Assembly (NCBI RefSeq): GCF_001653135.1
Contig: NZ_BDDS01000010.1
Location: 1 to 64,000, forward strand
DNA from: Pseudoalteromonas neustonica
GTDB lineage: Bacteria > Pseudomonadota > Gammaproteobacteria > Enterobacterales > Alteromonadaceae
DNA: 64,000 nucleotides
Reading direction: 5' to 3'
In this document: piece after piece, positions 63,449 through 64,000 of the stretch
Layout of the letters: each line of letters starts with the position of its first letter
Numbering within the stretch: position 1 is the first letter of the stretch
The notes under the pieces: generated by a model
Told to the model about the DNA's origin: nothing
The model's database searches: none
The model's input: the letters and a program-made list of their open reading frames with translations, nothing else
Translations under genes and position numbers: made by a program

Positions 63449-63805
63449 TTACTGTTTTCGGTACGGACAATTTTTACAGTTGTTTTTGCAGCAGTTGCCG
63501 CGCTTTAAAAAAAACCAACGACTGAATACCATATAGCCGTTTTGCATCTCATAATCGAGGCGTTCAATTAAATTAGCATTACTTTGAAAGGGCTTAGCAA
63601 AAGCGACTTGTTCTTTAAGGGGGCGCTGATACAGCGTGTTTAAAAATGTATTAATTTTTTCCAAAGTACACACTTGGCATAAACAGCTGGTGGTTGTGCT
63701 ATCAAGCGGTAAAATAGCAGGCAGCTCATTGCACCAACAGGCATTGATATTATCAACATTGCAGGTGAGAGTAGCTTGGCATTGCGAACAGGCTAAAGTA
63801 GTCAT
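63449..63805 (-). CDS. Cys-rich CWC and DUF5522 fusion protein
   Basis: 118 residues with 14 cysteines. The N-terminal ACSQCQATLTCNVDNINACW with CWC is the cysteine-rich CWC domain; the C-terminal YMVFSRWFFLKRGNCCKNN and CKNCPYRKQ match DUF5522. The two families usually occur as separate short proteins, often neighbours, so this is a natural fusion. Likely metal-binding. Function unknown. Confidence 0.75.
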   Translation of the reverse strand: MTTLACSQCQATLTCNVDNINACWCNELPAILPLDSTTTSCLCQVCTLEKINTFLNTLYQRPLKEQVAFAKPFQSNANLIERLDYEMQNGYMVFSRWFFLKRGNCCKNNCKNCPYRKQ

Positions 63806-63861
63806 TCAATATTCATTTAAGCTTTAATAATTATCATCTATAGAATAACAGATAAACACAT

Positions 63862-64000
63862 ATGAACAGAGCACAAGCCTTAGCAGAATTTACCACCTTT
63901 GGTAAACACAAAGACGAAGCCATCGGCATTATTGTTTCATCACTAGCAGATGATCAAAGCCCAGCCTACATATTAACGCTCGAAGCTGTACTCGATGTGC
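63862..64000 (+). CDS. Unknown protein, 5' part only
   Basis: ATG 63862 opens a frame that runs off the window end after 46 codons (MNRAQALAEFTTFGKHKDEA, then LADDQSPAYILTLEAVLDV). Helical, no motif recognised. Truncated by the window edge only. Confidence 0.6.
   Translation, partial: MNRAQALAEFTTFGKHKDEAIGIIVSSLADDQSPAYILTLEAVLDV

Overview
This 64 kb window looks like chromosome of a marine gammaproteobacterium of the Alteromonadales, most likely Pseudoalteromonas. The call rests on moderately AT-rich DNA, the 23S/5S ends, the EF-P modification genes (epmB/efp/epmA), a thiC-thiO-thiS-thiG-thiDE-thiF operon, several families typical of the order (DUF3016, DUF2333, DUF3034, TIGR03899, TIGR04219, DUF3369) and large TonB-dependent receptors. 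The genus is an inference; no database was searched.

Layout. 1-700: end of an rrn operon (23S tail, 5S, terminator) with small palindromic repeats. 0.7-9.3 kb: galE, small unknown genes, the EF-P module, a 317-bp MITE-like element, a TonB-dependent receptor with a Fur-like box, a thioesterase and a META lipoprotein. 9.3-16 kb: a TPP riboswitch and a six-gene thiamine operon. 16-21.5 kb: psd, rsgA, orn, four tandem tRNA-Gly genes plus a tRNA fragment, a yjbQ gene broken by an apparent 10-nt deletion, cheX, zur and marC. 21.6-28.6 kb: an accessory stretch at the dusA hotspot. Two 5' stubs of dusA lie upstream of the intact gene and divide about 7 kb into two integrase-less cargo blocks (methyltransferase/MarR; GNAT/GST/GST/LysE/LysR). 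28.5-34.8 kb: dusA, a sigma-54 psp operon, a PCuAC copper chaperone, DUF2333, an outer-membrane protein, TIGR03899 and an SRPBCC protein. 35-45.7 kb: a response regulator-EAL protein, a second MITE copy, ygiQ, an S9 peptidase, slmA-coaBC (no dut between them) and radC. 45.9-53.1 kb: rpmB-rpmG, ppaC, mutM, a Zur-box-controlled ABC operon resembling Vibrio zrg, and purC. 53.3-57.5 kb: a tightly coupled operon of periplasmic cupredoxin, GGDEF-EAL protein, DUF3034 outer-membrane protein and lipoprotein globin. 57.5-64 kb: a glycosyltransferase, a sulfurtransferase, a TPR-sulfotransferase paired with a TonB receptor, a Cys-rich protein and the start of one more gene.

How the genes work together. 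Thiamine synthesis is complete for the pyrimidine and thiazole halves, uses ThiO rather than ThiH, and is under TPP control. Zur is encoded here, and a strong Zur-like palindrome precedes the zrg-like operon. Two c-di-GMP proteins and a CheX phosphatase point to motility/biofilm control. The most unusual items are the dusA cassette-like array, heptanucleotide arrays that start at the stop codons of three genes, and the copper/c-di-GMP/globin operon.
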